Shown here in pieces: positions 7,993 through 16,770 of a stretch of DNA of 64,000 nt. Location of the stretch: the NCBI RefSeq assembly GCF_014280965.1, contig NZ_JACODZ010000008.1, positions 124,001 to 188,000 on the forward strand, read 5' to 3'. The position numbers and the translations under genes are program-made. Below the pieces are notes generated by a model. The model was not told the origin of the DNA and searched no databases. It was given only the letters and a program-made list of their open reading frames with translations. Within the stretch, counting starts at the first letter, position 1. Each line of letters opens with the position of its first letter. This DNA comes from Echinicola salinicaeni (lineage in GTDB: Bacteria; Bacteroidota; Bacteroidia; Cytophagales; Cyclobacteriaceae).

Positions 7993-9147
7993 TTATAAAT
8001 TATAATAGTTCATTAAGGTCCGCTTTATCTCACTTGCAATTAACTCTGCCTTTGCTGTTGGAACACCATTGCTGATTAGTTTAAATTTAGGTGTAAGTGG
8101 CATTTCTGAAGGTAATTCGTACTCGTCTGGAACTGTTTGCAACCTTAATCCTTCTCTAACAGTTAATCTTCTTGCTTTTGTAGGATGTAAATGAACTTCA
8201 TTATTTCCATACGCAACTGTAGGGCTATATCTGAATCTATGTAAACGCTTAAAAGATTTCCTATCTGTATCACCTTCTGGTACAATCTGAAATCTATTTG
8301 ATCTTGGAATAAAATATTCATTTTGATTAGGATGATTTGTAGTTAAATCCGCTAAAACATAGTTAGTGCATAATTCAGAATGACCATTTAGAGCATAACT
8401 AGTAATTTTGTTACCAAAATCCCATTTCTTTGGAAAATCTAATTTTTTTGGATTTTTATATTTAGGTTCTGGCCATCTGAAAACCTGTTTGTCATGATGG
8501 TTGTATTTCAGCAATTCATTGTCTACTTCAATATTATACCCAGCTTTTTTTAGTGAGTTGATAATAGTTTTTTTAAAAGCCACTAACGCAATTCGTGGCC
8601 TGTCTTGAGGATAACCATACTCTAAAACATTTAATAAATCGTGCCAGACATAATAACCAGATTTTTCAATATCCTTGACGAATTCATTAAATGATTTTCT
8701 GTGCCTTTTAGTCTTATAAAGACCTTCAACATTTTCAAAAAACAAAAAATCGGGTTTAATTTTTTTGACTATACTGAGATAACTATATATGAGCCTTCCC
8801 CTCTCCCCTTCTATTCCTCCATTTTTACCTCCTACTGAATAATCTTGGCAAGGTGGCCCTCCAATTATACCAGTTATCCCTTTATGTTCATTTTTTAGTC
8901 GCAATTGTTCTTTGCTACTGGATGCATCAACACTTCTTAGAATTTCATTATGAGAAACAATTTTATTTTGAATATAATAATTCTTTGAATTTTCGAAATA
9001 CTTTTTCAAGCCATGATTATACGCTTCAATAAAGTATGACTCAATTTCAACTGCTTCATTTATCTGAAAACCTTGATTTATAAAACCAATATCAAGAAAT
9101 CCGCCTCCTGAAAAAAGTGATAAAATTTCAAACGTTTTATTCTTCAT
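7993..9147 (-). CDS. DNA cytosine-5 methyltransferase of the three-gene GHKL/receiver operon
   Basis: 384 residues with the complete motif order of C5 methyltransferases: motif I SLFSGGGFLDIGF (10-22, AdoMet binding), motif IV GGPPCQDYSVGG with catalytic Cys100, motif VI ENVEGL (138-143), motif VIII QDRPRIALVAF (181-191), and a C-terminal motif IX/X block with RRLTVREGLRLQTVPDEY. Nothing essential is missing, so it should be active; the target sequence cannot be read. It overlaps the preceding 763-residue gene by 11 bases, so translation is probably coupled. No restriction endonuclease gene lies next to it, so in this operon methylation probably marks self DNA for the other two proteins. That role is inference. 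Confidence 0.93.
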   Translation of the reverse strand: MKNKTFEILSLFSGGGFLDIGFINQGFQINEAVEIESYFIEAYNHGLKKYFENSKNYYIQNKIVSHNEILRSVDASSSKEQLRLKNEHKGITGIIGGPPCQDYSVGGKNGGIEGERGRLIYSYLSIVKKIKPDFLFFENVEGLYKTKRHRKSFNEFVKDIEKSGYYVWHDLLNVLEYGYPQDRPRIALVAFKKTIINSLKKAGYNIEVDNELLKYNHHDKQVFRWPEPKYKNPKKLDFPKKWDFGNKITSYALNGHSELCTNYVLADLTTNHPNQNEYFIPRSNRFQIVPEGDTDRKSFKRLHRFRYSPTVAYGNNEVHLHPTKARRLTVREGLRLQTVPDEYELPSEMPLTPKFKLISNGVPTAKAELIASEIKRTLMNYYNL

Positions 9148-11428
9148 ATCGTTCTCTTTCTAATACTCCATTTACAAGTTGAAGTTTTACTTTTTTATCA
9201 AATATTTTAACACCTAATTTTAATTCTTGAACTGTTAATTTCCTGGTTGCATAACCTGCTTCATTAACAAAGGAATGAACACAATCACTATTCAATATTT
9301 GAAAATTACCATCCTCACTCGGTTTAACTTCTCCAAATAAATCTTTAAAGCTAAACTCCTGTTTTTGAACATAGTTATTATCACCAAAGCGATATTTATG
9401 AGTCAAATGATATTCTAACTGAGACTCTTTAACAAGTATATATTGATTAGTTTCCTTTGAAGTCAACCTATCATTGATACAAAAGGACAACAAGTTCTTA
9501 TAATCACTAAGGGCATCTTGAATATCAGAAAGCCTAAAATACTCATTACCATTTGCAGCCCATAATTCAAAGTTATCGAGTACCCTAGTAGACTCCACGT
9601 CACCTGGTAAATCAAATGTCAACTTTACCTGTCTTATAAGCTCTGGAGAATTATCTATTAGATTTAAATCAATCCTCCCCTTGTTATTGAGGTAATTATT
9701 ATATAACGAATCGAAGTATCTACCTTTCAATCTGGATACTCTATTCAATCCATAACTATACTTATCACCTAATTTTTTAAATTTGGTTTTAGAAAATTCA
9801 ATGGGATCATTAAATCTCATTGCAGTGTACAACTGCATCACTTTAACTTCTCCTAATTTTTGGTAGTCACTTCTTAATTCATCATAGTATTTGTCATTAT
9901 TTTCAGGTAGAATAAACTTGATATGATCTCTTAAATCTTCATTTGGATCAATCTCACACTCTCCATTATCATTGTACATACACAAATCTAAAACTGATAA
10001 ATCAGCATAGTATATATTCGGTGTTGATATTTCTACCCTGATTGGTTTATAATAACCATCTGTTTTATCTCTAAAATTATTTATATAAACATATTTATTT
10101 TCTCCCACCAATTTTATTTCATATTTTGTTTTTGGAGTCTCAGGTGCTAATTCTATTTTAAATAATTCAGCAATTTTAGCCTTTCTTGTATTATTCTTTC
10201 TCAGTAACAAATCACAGAGTTGTCCCACAAGTATAAAATATGATCCATCCTTCTCCCATATATCACCAGGAGCTATTGGCATATGTTTTTTATTGACATT
10301 ATAATCAAAAAGCTCAAAAGTATTTATCTCTAAAAGTTCATCTCCTATTTCTGATGTTTTTGGATGATCATCTAAATACCCGTGCTTAAAAAATGCTGAT
10401 AATCCAGCAATTAATTTGTAATCAGCAACTTCAATGTCATCAAATTTTTTTTGTTTAGCTAAATCGAACCAATATTTCGTTGCATCATATGATGGTATAC
10501 CCTCATTATGTGATTCGGATATTATGTATTTAATATTTTTCTGGTTTCGTAAAGCTAACTTAAATGCTTCTTCAGAACTATCAATTTTCTTTTTTCGTAA
10601 TGAATTAAAAACTTCAGCAAATGCAGACTGAGCAAGACTTTTCGTCATTTTATCAATAATCTGATCAGAACCCTTAGTAATTTCTTCAATGAAAAAATCT
10701 TCATATTTTATTAGTTCTTTTTCGTCTGGATCTGGCCTACTTGTATATAAGCAAGCTATAAATCGTAATTCACTATTATCCTTATATGCACCAACTAAAT
10801 CATCAATAATGAATTCCTTTCCAACTTCATTCGCACTACCAGTGCTTAGTGATTTATCAACTATAGCCAAACAAAAATTACTAGATGTTCTTTCAACACT
10901 TTTCAGTATATCGGCATAAAAAGAATCTTTATTAGAGCCAGGTGTTTGTTTATAGTATAAAATCTGCACTCCCTCTATTCCATTTAATTCAGATAGCAAT
11001 TGTCTATAGTGAGCGTCATTTATATTCAAATAAATTCCATATTTTGCAAATATTGCCTTTATGGATTCAGTTTCTTTATCCTTTTCCAATGCTGCATTGA
11101 ATTGATCAAATACTACATCTTTTAATAATTCTTCTTTCCCGAATTTCTTTAAGAATCTATCTAAATAACCTCCTGTAAGAAAATTATTAACTTCTTTCCT
11201 ATTACTAAGAAGAGGGGTAAATTCAGTATTAAAATCCTCTATTGCCTGACTAAGGGTATTGAAGTTAATCGTGTTTAAATCTTCTATAATAGCCTCTTTT
11301 ACCCGATTATCTGCCTGGCAAAATCTTATCAATAATTTTACGGGATCATCTATATAAGTAATCTCATCCTCTATGATAAGAATTGAGTATGCCTTAAGGC
11401 TTTTTATAAGATCTTGCAACTTACTCAT
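9137..11428 (-). CDS. Receiver-like protein with unknown C-terminal region (partner of the GHKL protein)
   Basis: 763 residues. The N-terminal 240 residues resemble a response-regulator receiver split by a long insert: acidic pocket IIEDE at 18-22 after a hydrophobic strand, then about 160 residues of helices, then a second strand with an Asp at the phospho-acceptor place (CLAIVDKSL, Asp191) and a third ending in the conserved Thr/Ser (FIACLYTS, 229-230). The middle holds a compact motif GDIWEKDGSYFILVGQLCDLLLR split here as GDIWEKDGSYFIL (388-400) and VGQLCDLLLR (401-410). The last 350 residues have no motif I recognise: no nuclease, HTH or protease signature. It overlaps the GHKL gene by 8 bases (ATGAGTAA) and the methyltransferase gene by 11. 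The likely role is to receive a signal from the GHKL protein and act as output or adaptor. Confidence 0.75.
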   Translation of the reverse strand: MSKLQDLIKSLKAYSILIIEDEITYIDDPVKLLIRFCQADNRVKEAIIEDLNTINFNTLSQAIEDFNTEFTPLLSNRKEVNNFLTGGYLDRFLKKFGKEELLKDVVFDQFNAALEKDKETESIKAIFAKYGIYLNINDAHYRQLLSELNGIEGVQILYYKQTPGSNKDSFYADILKSVERTSSNFCLAIVDKSLSTGSANEVGKEFIIDDLVGAYKDNSELRFIACLYTSRPDPDEKELIKYEDFFIEEITKGSDQIIDKMTKSLAQSAFAEVFNSLRKKKIDSSEEAFKLALRNQKNIKYIISESHNEGIPSYDATKYWFDLAKQKKFDDIEVADYKLIAGLSAFFKHGYLDDHPKTSEIGDELLEINTFELFDYNVNKKHMPIAPGDIWEKDGSYFILVGQLCDLLLRKNNTRKAKIAELFKIELAPETPKTKYEIKLVGENKYVYINNFRDKTDGYYKPIRVEISTPNIYYADLSVLDLCMYNDNGECEIDPNEDLRDHIKFILPENNDKYYDELRSDYQKLGEVKVMQLYTAMRFNDPIEFSKTKFKKLGDKYSYGLNRVSRLKGRYFDSLYNNYLNNKGRIDLNLIDNSPELIRQVKLTFDLPGDVESTRVLDNFELWAANGNEYFRLSDIQDALSDYKNLLSFCINDRLTSKETNQYILVKESQLEYHLTHKYRFGDNNYVQKQEFSFKDLFGEVKPSEDGNFQILNSDCVHSFVNEAGYATRKLTVQELKLGVKIFDKKVKLQLVNGVLERERYEE

Positions 11429-14078
11429 CTTCCTCTAACCTGTTTTGCATCCTTAATTCAAAAATGTATCGATTACCATAACTATTGGTAATCGGAAGAA
11501 GCTCTATTTCACCTCCAAAGGACTTTAAAAATTGTCTAACTATATACAACCCCATACCTCTTCCATTGTCACGTCCTGAGACAAGTTCATTAAAAAGTGT
11601 ATGCTGATATTTTTCTAATACACCTGTTCCCGTATCTTCAACTTGTAAGGTATTGGGAGATGTTGTTTTTATTACGATTTTGTCGATCCCTTCATGAATA
11701 TATGTATTGTCTTTTTTGGCAAACTTTTGACGTTGTCTAATCCAGTAGATTGAATTATCAATTAAATTATAAAACACGTGTAAAAGAGCTCCTTTTGGCA
11801 CTTCCCAAGTATTGTTAACTGAACTTAAATCAACTTCAACATTGTGTCTATTTAATCTAAATTTGAATCGATCCACAATGATTTCTAATTCCTCTTTAAC
11901 ATTCGCTGGATTCAATGCTCTGTTTCCTTCGCTAGTGATAAAAGTCTTTTCTAAGAAAGAATAAAACTTATCTAAGTCTCCCATTCGTTTGTATAAGTGA
12001 TCAAACTTGTCTTTAATTGGTAGGAAATGAGAATTATTTATGTCGAATTCTTCGTTATCTAGAAAATGGTTTTCAATGGTAGTAAAATGCTTCTCGTACT
12101 TTTCTGCTTCTTCTTCTGAACTGCTTAATAAGGAATGTAATTCATGTGTGATAATTTCAGTCACCAATCCATTTGCCATCAACTTATAATTATTATAAGC
12201 CTCAGTCTTAATTCTAATCTGTTCTTGTTTCGCAACTTCAAGTAATTGGTTGGCACTTTTCAAAGATCTTTGAGTATCATCCAAATTTTGTTCAAAATTC
12301 AGCGTTACTGGTTCTAATTTTCCGAATACTTTTTTAACCGAATTTATTTTGTCCTCTGTATCTAAATCAATGTTATCTTTTATTGCAGTTATAGCTTCTT
12401 GAATCGCAGCAAGATTCTTTTTGGCGGCAGCAAGTATCTCTTTGGATTTATCAACTTCTTCTTTAATTTGTTCGTCAGTATTCTCCGGCAACCACCCTTC
12501 TTGGTCCAAAAAATTCTTTGTTAATTCTACCGCTGTTTTCGTATATCCTGGAGAAAAAATATCCAAGACTTCACTTAAAGCTATTTGAAGAGAATCAACA
12601 TATTCATTCTGGGTTAAATGTTCACGTGAACTTGTTTCATATATATATCGCTGTTTTGGATCATTGATTTTTATGAAGCCAATAACATTACCTAATTCGA
12701 AACGATAAAACTGTTGTCCAACCGTTCTTTTCTGTTGAAACTGCAACCAATCATTGTCTTTATTTCCGATAGTTGCTATCCTAAATGAATTCCGGTATAA
12801 TTTTATTCCATTGTGTGCTTCCAGAAAAGGTCTGATATCGAAATTAATTCTAGTCGTATTGTCAATATATTTATTGTCAATTGCCGACCTTCTGGCCATA
12901 CTCATCAAAGTATTATCCCTTTTAAATGTATGGATTTCACCTTTTATTGGAGCAACTTTCAAAAGAGCATTGACAAAATTATCAGGAAATAGCTCACGCT
13001 TCTTAATCCACTTTTCTTTCCACTTTTCTTCTACTTCTGACAATAAAAAAGAATCTTTTAAATTGGCATCATAGTAGTCCTTATACTTGTTATAGAACTC
13101 TTTATATTCTGTTGGAGATTTTTTCCAATCCTGATAAAGTACATTTCCCAGTTCTCGATGATGAATACGTTCAAGAAACCAAGGACGTAATTTCATTTCT
13201 AAAGTAAATTTTAAGTCTTTTGGATTTCCTTCATCATCTAAAATAGTCTCAGTCTTAAATGAATGAATTGACTCAGCTACTTTTAAAGCCTGATAATTAA
13301 AATCTAGTGTTATTTGTTCTCCATTAGCCGATATATCTAAATTGATTGTACTCTTTTTTTCTTCAAATGGAGAATACAAAAAACTAAGAGCTGTTTGCAA
13401 ATCATCTTTAACAAAAAGTGAATTGCCAAGGCTCTTACCTGGGTTGCCAAACAAATCCTCAATTTCGAAAACTTCACGTTTTTCGTAATACTTGTCAATC
13501 TGAACTGGTATGTCAGGAGTCCCAAGGAGCCATAACCTAGTATACGAACCTTGTTCGGTACGGTCAGGAGTCCATTCCGGAGCATCAAACTCTTTATTGT
13601 TAATAAACTCCTCCCACGTAACTTTTACTATATTAACCTTTGTATTATTCTCAGTTATAGATTCAACAATTAATATAGGTGCTATTCGTTGAGCAGCTAG
13701 CCTTCCGATACCTTTATCTCCTAATATTATATTATCATCTGTTTCTTCAGACTTTTCTTTTTCCTCTTTTTTAACCGTGGTTCCTACTTCAAAAAATCCC
13801 TTTTGAAGTTCAGTATATGTCATGCCTTTACCATCATCTTCGATTACTACCAAACCCGGAATGGGATTCTCATTCAATTGTTCAGATAGAATCTCAGGGA
13901 TAGGTTGAGTTAATTTTGAAAGGTCCAAATTATCCAATCCTGATAAGAATTGAATCGTCACATTAGGTGCTTTAGCATCATAGGAGTTTTTAATAAGCTC
14001 TGTTATAGCAACTTCATCTGAGGTAATTAATTCATACCCTAAATGCCTAATAATTCTTGGATTGTAGGTAAATTTCAT
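11421..14078 (-). CDS. Double-GHKL ATPase / histidine-kinase-like sensor
   Basis: 885 residues with two ATP-binding folds of the GHKL class. The first is Hsp90/MORC-like: AITELIKNSYDA (E27, N31, D34), DDGKGM (82-86) and LGDKGIGRLA (119-128). Residues about 540-630 form a long coiled coil. Then comes a dimerisation/phosphoacceptor-like helix with THELHSLLSS (His645), which resembles the H-box of histidine kinases, and a kinase-type ATPase with N-box YNLIDNSIYWI (770-780), G1 VEDTGTGV (813-820) and G2 GRGMGLYIV (839-847). No membrane segment or signal peptide, so it should sense something inside the cell. First gene of the overlapping operon; its ATG overlaps (ATGA) the frame of a decayed HTH gene. 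Codons are more AT-rich than in the flanking housekeeping genes, which suggests transfer. Confidence 0.85.
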   Translation of the reverse strand: MKFTYNPRIIRHLGYELITSDEVAITELIKNSYDAKAPNVTIQFLSGLDNLDLSKLTQPIPEILSEQLNENPIPGLVVIEDDGKGMTYTELQKGFFEVGTTVKKEEKEKSEETDDNIILGDKGIGRLAAQRIAPILIVESITENNTKVNIVKVTWEEFINNKEFDAPEWTPDRTEQGSYTRLWLLGTPDIPVQIDKYYEKREVFEIEDLFGNPGKSLGNSLFVKDDLQTALSFLYSPFEEKKSTINLDISANGEQITLDFNYQALKVAESIHSFKTETILDDEGNPKDLKFTLEMKLRPWFLERIHHRELGNVLYQDWKKSPTEYKEFYNKYKDYYDANLKDSFLLSEVEEKWKEKWIKKRELFPDNFVNALLKVAPIKGEIHTFKRDNTLMSMARRSAIDNKYIDNTTRINFDIRPFLEAHNGIKLYRNSFRIATIGNKDNDWLQFQQKRTVGQQFYRFELGNVIGFIKINDPKQRYIYETSSREHLTQNEYVDSLQIALSEVLDIFSPGYTKTAVELTKNFLDQEGWLPENTDEQIKEEVDKSKEILAAAKKNLAAIQEAITAIKDNIDLDTEDKINSVKKVFGKLEPVTLNFEQNLDDTQRSLKSANQLLEVAKQEQIRIKTEAYNNYKLMANGLVTEIITHELHSLLSSSEEEAEKYEKHFTTIENHFLDNEEFDINNSHFLPIKDKFDHLYKRMGDLDKFYSFLEKTFITSEGNRALNPANVKEELEIIVDRFKFRLNRHNVEVDLSSVNNTWEVPKGALLHVFYNLIDNSIYWIRQRQKFAKKDNTYIHEGIDKIVIKTTSPNTLQVEDTGTGVLEKYQHTLFNELVSGRDNGRGMGLYIVRQFLKSFGGEIELLPITNSYGNRYIFELRMQNRLEEDE

Positions 14079-14298
14079 TTAATCCTGTTATTCGTATTTT
14101 TTAATTTCACTTCTTTCAAGACTTCAAAATGGCTCTACATTCATAGTCAAAGCAATTTAGATAAAGTTTATCAGGTCTAAGTTTGGTTCTAGTATTATTT
14201 GAAAGCTCACTCAATCTGATTTTACTAATACCCGTTTTTCTAGAAACATCAGATCGTTTGACCGACTTTTTTGGAAAAAGCTTTCATAAGTCTGTCAT
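14075..14298 (-). pseudogene. Decayed small HTH (XRE-type) regulator gene at the head of the operon
   Basis: Not an intact reading frame. Reading the minus strand from an ATG at 14287 gives MKAFSKK, then after a +1 shift at a run of six A a clear helix-turn-helix KRSDVSRKTGISKIRLSELS followed by KLRPDKLYL, then after a second +1 shift at AAA the continuation IALTMNVEP, and after a third at TTTT the tail FEVLKEVKLKNTNNRIK and a TGA that overlaps the ATG of the GHKL gene (ATGA). The pieces join in the order, spacing and total length (about 70 residues) of small Bacteroidota HTH proteins. All three breaks are at homopolymers. Either the gene is truly decayed or the assembly has errors here. Confidence 0.6.
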
Positions 14299-14317
14299 TA
14301 ATTATTCTACAAAATTT

Positions 14318-14348
14318 ATCCGAAAATATATATTTATCATCCGAAAAT
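14318..14348 (-). promoter_or_regulatory. Direct repeat, candidate operator of the GHKL operon
   Basis: The decamer ATCCGAAAAT occurs at 14318-14327 and again at 14339-14348, 21 bases apart (two helical turns), 31-61 bases upstream of the decayed HTH gene. Position and spacing suit an operator for the HTH protein that once headed the operon. Inference only. Confidence 0.4.
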
Positions 14349-15273
14349 CTAAAATTATTGAAATAAGTGATAAAATTAATTTTGCACACAATTATGATTA
14401 TATAAGGTGAATTTTACTAACTAGAAGAGTAAATGATACTAATTTTTAGTATTCCTTGAAATATGAACCATTAACTAATTTTTTTAATTGCCATAATTAT
14501 TTCGGTTTACGTTTAGTTAACTAAATCTCAAAACTATCCAATACAACCCCATCCCACAATACCCCATCTAGGGTATTTTTTAAGTAAAAAGGTGAAAAAT
14601 AACCTATGTATTCACTATAGTGCAAGCAATCAAATTCGTTAAGTTTTTATTTCTGTCCTTTTCCATTGATGAAAAGGACCAAAAATCTAGTCCTGTGGTA
14701 TGATTTTTAAATTGGGAATAACAAGTACTATAAAGAAGACAAAACATTACCCAATTTAATTTAAGTGAACTGTTCCGGTCTAAAAATGAATGGATCTCGC
14801 TGTTTCACTACGCGAGCTAATTCATTTTCTTAACGACCTACTCATTTCACTTAAACTAATCATACCAAGGGACATCCTTATCTATTAAAATCATTCTTTG
14901 CTTTTTTTTTAGTTAAAACCTGTGGTAGTCAGATTGTTTTAGTACCCTTAATGTCTATTCTAATGTGTTTGTAGGCTATTCTATAACTAGATAAATTATT
15001 AACTGTGATTCAGTATGTTGTCCTAATCTCTCTATGTAGCGTTGTGTAAACGCTAGGATTTAAAGAGTCCTCGTTGCAAACGAGGACTAGGGATTGCACA
15101 AACGAGGGCTAGATTGCGAAGCAATCTTGTCTTAAATTACCACAACAAACACATCCTTTTTATGAGATTCCCACGGCTTTCCTCCCGCAATCCTTCTCCA
15201 AGCCTCGGAATGACGTATTTATTAAACCGGCCTGAAATTACAAGATATTAGAACCGAAAGTATAGATCGTAAC
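14349..15273. other. Gene-free stretch with repeat modules (left copy)
   Basis: About 925 bases. From about 14655 it holds modules that recur right of the next gene: TTTTCCATTGATGAAAA (14658) matching 16381, the hairpin at 14783-14828, TCTATAACTAGATAAATTATT (14980, one base over a 20-mer shared form) matching 16876, and TAGCGTTGTGT with an AGTCCTCGTT / AACGAGGACT hairpin (15036-15089) matching 16937-16989. No open frame is convincing. Confidence 0.7.
14783..14828. repeat. Covarying hairpin repeat, copy 1
   Basis: Outer stem AAAATGAAT / ATTCATTTT and inner stem CTCGC / GCGAG around an 11-base loop, with flanking TGAACTGTT upstream and CTTAAC downstream. Copies 2 (16549) and 3 (16725) keep the fold; copy 2 changes both sides of both stems in a compensating way. 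Confidence 0.75.
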
Positions 15274-16296
15274 CTATAACCGATCAAAAATGGGTTGCAG
15301 GGTTTTATCGTGATGGCTTTGGCAGAGTTGGTGGATGCGCTCTGCCCGCTCGAAAAGGATATTGGCCATTTCTTCTTCTACCACAAAATTCACTTGATAG
15401 CGGGCCTTGCAGTAGGCATCTTCCAGGGTCTGGAGCAGTTTGACCTCATCTGGACTGTCCTGAGGGAATACTCCTGCCAACTCTGGAATGTATTTGCGGC
15501 AGGTGCGTAGCAAGATCCTGATTTCATGGGTTTTCTTGGCATGGTTCTCCCAACCGTGCACCAAGGACCTGAGCCAAAGCTCCAATGCCTGATGGATAAA
15601 GAAGGCCGAAAGTGTCCATTCCCTTTGCTTTCTTAATACCTTTACCTGTTCCCAAAAGCTGTCCCCAGTCTCCCATCCCACCAAGATGCGTTCCCGGGCT
15701 TCCCAAATGGCATTCTTAAGGGTTTCTTCCTCAATTATGGGTAGTTCCATACTGCCTTCTCTAAGATAGATCAATCGGTCTTGGTTCAGGAAATACTGGA
15801 AAAACAGGTTGCCATTCCTCAATTCCTGCTTCAAGTAGGAACGGTTGATCGGAAATATATACAGTTCCTGCTTTCCCAAGGCCAAAAAGCTCAGCAGTCC
15901 TTTGTAGATTTCCATGACTTGTGCATTGGTACTGCGGATCATGATATAGATTTCCTTGCGGTTGATCTCTTCGCTTCCATCCATGGCAGGTAAATCGAAC
16001 AGGTAGATCCGGTCTGGTTCCAAAATGATCTTGATGGCAGTCACCAATTGCTTAAAGTATTCATCAGGCGCCTGGACCTTTGGTTGATTTTTATAGTCGC
16101 CTTCCTCCTTTTCCCTGATGGCTTGATTACCGAGGAAGTCACATAAGCTTTCATAAAAATCCAGCATGTCCTTATCCTCTTGATTATCGGTGGATCGGTA
16201 TGGGGAAATGTTCCAGTGCTTGTACAATTCCCAGAGTTTGGCTTTGCTGGCTTCAAGATGGGAAGGGGTTTCGAGAAGTTCTTTTGTTGTGGTCAT
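15274..16296 (-). CDS. Fusion of degenerate nucleotidyltransferase domain and HEPN domain
   Basis: 340 residues. Residues about 80-190 have the strand/helix order of minimal nucleotidyltransferases, but the catalytic sites are lost: where GSxARG is expected stands LFDLPAMDGS, and where DxD is expected stands RKEIYIMI. Residues about 225-325 match the HEPN fold (AFFIHQALELWLRSL, KKTHEIRILLRTC, AYCKARYQVNF). An R-x4-H sequence (RAERIH, about 317-322) could be the HEPN RNase motif but may be chance. Nucleotidyltransferase/HEPN pairs act as toxin-antitoxin modules in other bacteria; single-chain fusions with an inactive first domain have no settled function. The gene stands alone, richer in G+C than its surroundings, between two sets of the same hairpin repeats. 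Confidence 0.7.
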   Translation of the reverse strand: MTTTKELLETPSHLEASKAKLWELYKHWNISPYRSTDNQEDKDMLDFYESLCDFLGNQAIREKEEGDYKNQPKVQAPDEYFKQLVTAIKIILEPDRIYLFDLPAMDGSEEINRKEIYIMIRSTNAQVMEIYKGLLSFLALGKQELYIFPINRSYLKQELRNGNLFFQYFLNQDRLIYLREGSMELPIIEEETLKNAIWEARERILVGWETGDSFWEQVKVLRKQREWTLSAFFIHQALELWLRSLVHGWENHAKKTHEIRILLRTCRKYIPELAGVFPQDSPDEVKLLQTLEDAYCKARYQVNFVVEEEMANILFERAERIHQLCQSHHDKTLQPIFDRL

Positions 16297-16548
16297 AAAA
16301 AGTAGGGTTTGGTTTTATGTTAAGGTTATAGAGAACTTTTGTTTTAAATAAGCTCTTTTCTTAGCTATCTTCTTCTACTTTTTTCCATTGATGAAAAAAG
16401 TAGGCAAACCTGCCTGCCGGCAGGCAGGAAATCTAGGCCCCGATAGTGATCGGGGCAGGCTCTGTGGAGACTTCTTCAAATTGAGCTGATTACGGTTTCG
16501 ATAACATTCCTATTACCCAATTTGATTTTGAAAAATTGCTTCAGGTTA

Positions 16549-16594
16549 AAAATGAGTGGATCTTGCTCGCCCGCTTCGCAAGCTAACTCATTTT
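16549..16594. repeat. Covarying hairpin repeat, copy 2
   Basis: Outer stem AAAATGAGT / ACTCATTTT and inner stem CTTGC / GCAAG. Compared with copy 1, A-T to G-C in the outer stem and C-G to T-A in the inner stem changed on both sides, so pairing is kept. Confidence 0.75.
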
Positions 16595-16724
16595 CTTAAC
16601 ACCTTCCACAATTGTTCAAAACCGGATATTCCAAGGGCCGACTTTTTGGTTCCAGTATAAATATTCTAACTGGCTATGTTTACTTGCATGATTCCAGATA
16701 GTCAAAGTGAACTGTTACGTTCTA

Positions 16725-16770
16725 AAAATGAATGGATCTTTTTGTTTCACGACGCGAGCTAATTCATTTT
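16725..16770. repeat. Covarying hairpin repeat, copy 3
   Basis: Outer stem AAAATGAAT / ATTCATTTT as in copy 1, inner stem disturbed on the left side (CTTTTT). TGAACTGTT upstream and CTTAAC downstream are shared with copy 1. Confidence 0.7.

Noticed and set aside
7895-8003. Possible gene remnant on the plus strand (short open stretch with RYFEVFSTNGQIVSNIEFF)
   Set aside because: No start codon and no recognised family; may be the edge of a replaced gene but cannot be supported.
7993-14078. Assignment to BREX, DISARM, Dnd or Detocs
   Set aside because: None of the needed partners (PglZ, BrxC, DrmAB helicase, Dnd genes, Detocs effector) is present, and the receiver-like protein is far longer than the Detocs receiver.
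14183-14410. 75-codon open frame on the plus strand
   Set aside because: It is antisense to the decayed HTH gene, whose protein pieces match a known fold far better.
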